Shown here one piece after another: positions 60,358 through 64,000 of a DNA stretch of 64,000 bases. Origin of the DNA: Streptomyces spinoverrucosus (GTDB taxonomy: Bacteria > Actinomycetota > Actinomycetes > Streptomycetales > Streptomycetaceae); assembly GCF_006539505.1 (NCBI RefSeq), contig NZ_BJND01000035.1, positions 1 through 64,000 on the forward strand, in the 5' to 3' direction. The stretch's first letter is position 1; each line of letters opens with the position of its first letter. The position numbers and the translations under genes were made by a program. The notes beneath the pieces are model-generated. The model saw only the letters and a list, made by a program, of their open reading frames with translations. It was not told the origin of the DNA and did not search any database.

Positions 60358-61449
60358 TCACGGACCGGGCTCGGCCGCGGATGCGGGCCCGGCACCCGCG
60401 TTCCGGTCCGCGGCTGAGGCAGCGGCCGCCGCCGCGGCAGCCTGGGCGTAGCGGCGCGGAGGCATCCCCTCCCACCGGTTGAAAGCCCGCACCAGGCTGG
60501 GCACATCGCTGTACCCGAGCCTCCTTGCGATCTCACCGAGGGTACGGGCGCCGTCACCCACCCATCGCACGGCGAGCCGGTGGCGGGCCTCATCCAGCAG
60601 GAGCCGCCAGGAGGTGCCGTCCTCCTGCAGGGCCCGACGCAGGCCGCGTCCGCTCATGTGCAGGGCTCTGGCCAGGTCGTCGGGGCGGACGGTGGCCAGG
60701 TCCTGCCTGCTCAGCCACGCCGCGGCACGGCGGCTGACCGGCAGGCGGCCGTGCGGGTGCAGCCCGGCCAGGATCCCGTCGGCGTAGCCCCGGTACATCC
60801 CAAGGAGGGCTGGGTCGCCGTAGGGGAGCGGGGCGTCCATCTGCCCGAGCGTCCACTCCATGCGGTTCTCCGAAGCCCCGAAGGTCACCGGCGCGCCCAG
60901 CGCCGCCTCCCACGGCCCTGTCCCTTCCTCGGGCGCGGGGTGCGTGAAGGTGATGCGCGTGGCCTGCCAGCCGTCGGGGCTCAGCCACCGCGCCGCGGTG
61001 ACGATTCCGGCGACGACGGCCTCGGTCTGCTGGACGTCGGCATCGCCGGGCGGGGTGAATCTGCGGTACGTCAGGGCCGCGCGGTCGGCGTGCCGGGTGA
61101 AGGACAGCCGGCCGGCGTCGCTGACCATGCGGTGGTAGCGCACGGTCAACTGGGCGGCGTCCTGGAGGGTGGGGCTTGCCAGCAGTGCGTGGCCGAGGAC
61201 GTGGTAGGCGCCCGGGCGCAGTCGGCCGCCGACGTGGAGCCCGAAACAGCGGTCGCCGGTCGCGTCGATGGTCAGGTCCCAGATGCGGCGGACGGTGCTG
61301 GAGGGGATGCGTTCCAGCAGATCGAGACCGCCGTGCCGTAGCCCCGCACCCCTCAGCAGCCGGTCGGGGTCCGCGCCCCGGTCTGCTGCGGCCTCAACCA
61401 CGGTACGCACATAGCGCGTTGACACGCTCGTCTCTGGTGGGTCGGACAC
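60358..61449 (-). CDS. AraC family transcriptional regulator
   Basis: This 363-aa regulator has an N-terminal sensor domain of the Arabinose-binding-2 type (about 20-215) and a C-terminal AraC-type helix pair (LARALHMSGRGLRRALQEDG, then LGEIARRLGYSDVPSLVRAF and NRWEGMPPRRYAQ). The Ala-rich tail is low-complexity. The GTG start is not strongly supported; GTG 61425 is also possible. Divergent from the FAD-linked oxidase, its likely target. Confidence 0.9.
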   Translation of the reverse strand: MSDPPETSVSTRYVRTVVEAAADRGADPDRLLRGAGLRHGGLDLLERIPSSTVRRIWDLTIDATGDRCFGLHVGGRLRPGAYHVLGHALLASPTLQDAAQLTVRYHRMVSDAGRLSFTRHADRAALTYRRFTPPGDADVQQTEAVVAGIVTAARWLSPDGWQATRITFTHPAPEEGTGPWEAALGAPVTFGASENRMEWTLGQMDAPLPYGDPALLGMYRGYADGILAGLHPHGRLPVSRRAAAWLSRQDLATVRPDDLARALHMSGRGLRRALQEDGTSWRLLLDEARHRLAVRWVGDGARTLGEIARRLGYSDVPSLVRAFNRWEGMPPRRYAQAAAAAAAASAADRNAGAGPASAAEPGP

Positions 61450-61583
61450 GGCCGCGAGTGAACCGCCGCCCGCCGCCAGATGTCAACGGTCTGGCCGCCG
61501 CGGCCAATGACAGCGCCCGGCGGCGTTCGTACCGTCGCAGCGCGGACACGACCGTGATGACGACACCTGGGACGGGAGCAGCC

Positions 61584-63224
61584 GTGGTCACTGAGGGGCG
61601 TCGGCGGAAATTCTGGGGGTGGGGCTACGAGGACGAACAGCCCTCCCCGCCGGAGACCAGAAAGATCGCTGAACAGGCGCGCGGCGTACTCGGATTCGGA
61701 GCCGAGCACATCCGCGTACCCGCCCGCCTGGCCGACCTCGAACTGCCCCCCGCCAGACGGCTCGTACCCCCCTCGCGCCTGGCCGGCATCTGCCAAGACG
61801 ACGTCTACGAGCGGGCCACGCACGCCATGGGAAAGTCGTACAAGGACGTCGTGCGCGGATTCCACGGCGAGATACCCCATCCCCCCGACCTCGTCGCCTT
61901 CCCTCGTGACGAGGACGAGATCACACGGCTGCTGGAGTGGTGCTCGCACGAGAGCGTCGCGGTCATACCGTTCGGCGGCGGCACCAGCGTGGTGGGCGGC
62001 GTTGAGCCCCTGGTTGGCGACACCTACCGGGGCACGCTCTCCCTCGACCTGCGCAGGCTCACGGGCGTCGTCGACGTCGACCTGACCTCACGGGCGGCCC
62101 GCATCCGGGCCGGGACACCGCTGCCCGACGCGGACGCCCAACTGCGCCCGCACGGCCTGAGCCTGCGCCACTTCCCCCAGTCCTACGCCTTCGCCACGGT
62201 CGGCGGCAGCCTCGTCACCCGAGCGGGCGGCCACTACGCCACCGGCGGCACCCGCATCGACGACTTCGTCGAGTCCGTACGGGCCATTACGCCCAGCGGC
62301 GTCTGGGAGAGCCGCCGACTGCCCGGATCGGGGGCGGGGCCGAGCCCGGACAGGCTGCTGCTGGGCTCCGAAGGCGTCCTCGGGGTCGTCACCGAGGCAT
62401 GGCTACGCCTGCAGAACCGGCCCGTCCACCGGGCTTCGCAGGCCGTTCGGTTCCCCACATTCCTCGACGGGGCGACGGCTGTTCGCACGCTTGTGCAACT
62501 GGGTCTGCGCCCCGCCAACTGCCGGCTGCTCGACGGCGGGGAAGCGGCCCTGAGCGGGGCAGGCGACGGCACGAGCGCCGTGCTCCTGCTGGGTTTCGAG
62601 TCCGCCCACTTCCCGCAGGACGGCGAGCTGGAGGACGCAGTGTCGTGCTGCCGCGACCTCGGCGGAACGCCGGTCGGGACACCCCGCGTACGCGGCCCAC
62701 AGGGTACGGCGCCCCAGGGCGGTGGGCCGGAACAACGCTGGCGCGACGGTTTCCTGGCCGCCCCGTACCTGCGGGACTCGCTCGTTGCAGCCGGGATCCT
62801 CGTGGAAACGTTCGAGACCGCCATCACCTGGGACCGCTTCACCGACTTCACCACCCGCATCACCCGCGCCGCGCAGGACGCGGCCGCCGAGGTGTGCGGT
62901 GCCGCGGCCGTCAACTGCCGTCTCACCCATGTCTATCCCGACGGAGCCGCCCTCTACGTGACCGTCCTCGCACCGGCCCGGCGCGGTAGCGAGACAGCCC
63001 AGTGGGACGCGGTGAAGAGCGCGGTCTGCGAACTCATCGTCGACCGCGGCGGCACCATCACCCACCACCATGCCGTGGGCCGCGAGCACCGCCCTTGGTA
63101 CGACCGCCAGCGCCCCGACACGTTCGCGGTGGCCCTCGGCGCCGTCAAGCGAGCGCTTGACCCGAGGGCGATCCTCAACCCCGGTGTGCTTCTTGACACC
63201 CCCGCACCGCCCGCAACGGCCTGA
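61584..63224 (+). CDS. FAD-binding oxidase (alkylglycerone-phosphate synthase-like)
   Basis: This 546-aa flavoprotein has RRRKFWGWGYED at the start, the PCMH-type FAD-binding loop AVIPFGGGTSVVGGVEPL, ATVGGSLVTRAGGHYATGGTRIDD, LLLGSEGVLGVVTEAWLRL, and ITHHHAVGREHRPWYDRQR, typical of alkyl-DHAP-synthase relatives. They oxidise or rearrange hydroxy acids or ether-lipid precursors. GTG 61584 has GGGAG five bases before; ATG 61557 is an alternative. Divergent from AraC. Confidence 0.9.
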   Translation: MVTEGRRRKFWGWGYEDEQPSPPETRKIAEQARGVLGFGAEHIRVPARLADLELPPARRLVPPSRLAGICQDDVYERATHAMGKSYKDVVRGFHGEIPHPPDLVAFPRDEDEITRLLEWCSHESVAVIPFGGGTSVVGGVEPLVGDTYRGTLSLDLRRLTGVVDVDLTSRAARIRAGTPLPDADAQLRPHGLSLRHFPQSYAFATVGGSLVTRAGGHYATGGTRIDDFVESVRAITPSGVWESRRLPGSGAGPSPDRLLLGSEGVLGVVTEAWLRLQNRPVHRASQAVRFPTFLDGATAVRTLVQLGLRPANCRLLDGGEAALSGAGDGTSAVLLLGFESAHFPQDGELEDAVSCCRDLGGTPVGTPRVRGPQGTAPQGGGPEQRWRDGFLAAPYLRDSLVAAGILVETFETAITWDRFTDFTTRITRAAQDAAAEVCGAAAVNCRLTHVYPDGAALYVTVLAPARRGSETAQWDAVKSAVCELIVDRGGTITHHHAVGREHRPWYDRQRPDTFAVALGAVKRALDPRAILNPGVLLDTPAPPATA

Positions 63225-63312
63225 AGCCTGAAGGCCGAGCTTCCCACTCGCACCGTCCCGTCCCCGCGCCCGGCCGGCGCCGCCGGGCCGTCACCAGAAA
63301 GGGCACGCGCTG

Positions 63313-64000
63313 ATGTCCGACACACACCACAGACTTGTATCCGCGGCCGGCACGGCCACTGTCCGCTCACGCCCGTCCCGCCGCCCCGCCCGGCATGCGG
63401 CGCGAGCTGCCGTGGCGGCCCTGTTCGCCGTACTGCTCGTGTTCGTATCCGGCAACACGGCCTGGGCGAGCGGCCGGCACAGCGAGGGGCTCGGCGCCAT
63501 CTCCCACCCCGACTGGATGGCGGCCCTGCCTGATACGGCTCGCCTGGCCGACCTCTCGATCCCCGGCACGCACGACACCATGGCCCGTGACGTCACCTTC
63601 GTGGCGGAGACCCAGAAGAGCCCGCTGCCCGAGCAGCTCAACGCCGGTATCAGAGCACTCGACATCCGCGCACGGCATTTCAAGGACCACTTCACGATCC
63701 ACCACGGCGTGGTCTATCTGAACGCCAACTTCACCGACGTCCTGCGCCAGACGACCGACTTCCTCAAGGCCCACCCCCGCGAAGCGGTACTGATGCGGCT
63801 CAAGCAGGAACACACCCCGGAGGGCAACACCCGCTCCTTCGCCCAGACACTGAGGTGGTACCTGGAGCAGAACCCGGAAACGGCCCCGCTCGCCCGTGAC
63901 CACCTGTGGCGGCCGACCGACGGCAACCAGCAGGCTCCCACCCTCGGTGAGGTCCGCGGAAAGTTCGTCATCCTGCAGGAATTCGACGGCGAGGGCACCG
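63313..64000 (+). CDS. Secreted PI-PLC domain protein, 3'-truncated
   Basis: The frame starts at ATG 63313 and runs off the window end at 64000. It begins with a long signal peptide (Arg-rich start, hydrophobic AVAALFAVLLVFVSGNTAWA). A phosphatidylinositol-specific phospholipase C X domain follows, with both catalytic His motifs, SIPGTHDTMARD and TIHHGVVY. LMRLKQEHTPEG and GKFVILQEFDG follow. AGAAAGG lies about 11 bases before the start. It is a likely extracellular lipase-type enzyme. Confidence 0.9.
   Translation, partial: MSDTHHRLVSAAGTATVRSRPSRRPARHAARAAVAALFAVLLVFVSGNTAWASGRHSEGLGAISHPDWMAALPDTARLADLSIPGTHDTMARDVTFVAETQKSPLPEQLNAGIRALDIRARHFKDHFTIHHGVVYLNANFTDVLRQTTDFLKAHPREAVLMRLKQEHTPEGNTRSFAQTLRWYLEQNPETAPLARDHLWRPTDGNQQAPTLGEVRGKFVILQEFDGEGT

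Noticed and set aside
1..64000. tRNA or rRNA genes
   Set aside because: I looked for cloverleaf-like GTTCRANNC arms and rRNA-like stretches and found none; a covariance-model search would be needed to exclude small RNAs.

Overview
The window is chromosomal DNA from a high-GC actinomycete, almost certainly a Streptomyces. Nearly every gene has third codon positions that are almost all G or C. GTG starts and 4-bp ATGA/GTGA stop-start overlaps are common. Many products belong to families typical of Streptomyces (DUF5999, SAV_915-like, MocR, several EamA transporters, an ECF sigma factor fused to a lectin domain). From memory, the run ung - TPR protein - lnt - thiolase - divergent EF-Tu resembles the S. 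coelicolor SCO132x-134x neighbourhood. I could not check this. I saw no rRNA, tRNA, CRISPR array, prophage or complete insertion sequence.

Layout. 0-5.3 kb: the end of kdpE and all of kdpD (potassium-sensing two-component system), a small SseB-like protein with a translationally coupled diaminopimelate decarboxylase, and a DUF5999 gene. 5.3-13 kb: a glutamate-cysteine ligase-like enzyme, CPBP protease, PhzF isomerase, an autoregulated-looking PadR repressor, SRPBCC protein and ClpN-domain protein. 12.4-20 kb: three EamA transporters among local regulators (MocR/PLP, LysR) and two flavin-binding PPOX proteins. 20-26.5 kb: a Rieske lipoprotein, a HipA-like kinase coupled to DUF3037, two tandem SDRs, an orphan solute-binding lipoprotein and ung. 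26.5-36.3 kb: a TetR/flavin monooxygenase pair with twin operators, a Gfo/Idh oxidoreductase overlapping lnt tail to tail, a CPT-type kinase and uppP. 36.5-39.5 kb: a tightly coupled sugar-type operon (Gfo/Idh - DUF6807 - cupin) behind a LacI-type palindrome. 39.5-48.5 kb: HxlR/thiolase, TVP38, an AlkD-like protein, and the divergent EF-Tu gene tuf3 behind a structured leader with a small ORF. Then come a spermidine-synthase-like protein, an MFS gene with an apparent N-terminal frameshift and a Pro/Gln-rich membrane protein. 49-58 kb: the sigma-lectin fusion, DedA, two divergent hexapeptide-repeat proteins, EamA/XRE, YbaK and CDF/ArsR. 58-64 kb: pobA, a CoA-binding protein, about 0.65 kb of decayed coding sequence, AraC, an FAD-linked oxidase, and the start of a secreted PI-PLC-like protein cut by the window end.

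Themes. Many regulator genes sit head to head with their likely target, with a visible dyad between them (PadR, MocR, LysR, TetR, HxlR, XRE, ArsR). Two related miniature inverted-repeat elements with the same 20-bp terminal repeat lie between convergent gene pairs, each touching a neighbouring stop codon. The most promising undescribed feature is the tuf3 leader: a 37-codon reading frame, an 8-bp hairpin inside it, and two mutually exclusive GC-rich hairpins between its stop codon and the EF-Tu start. This looks like translation-coupled attenuation of a specialised elongation factor.
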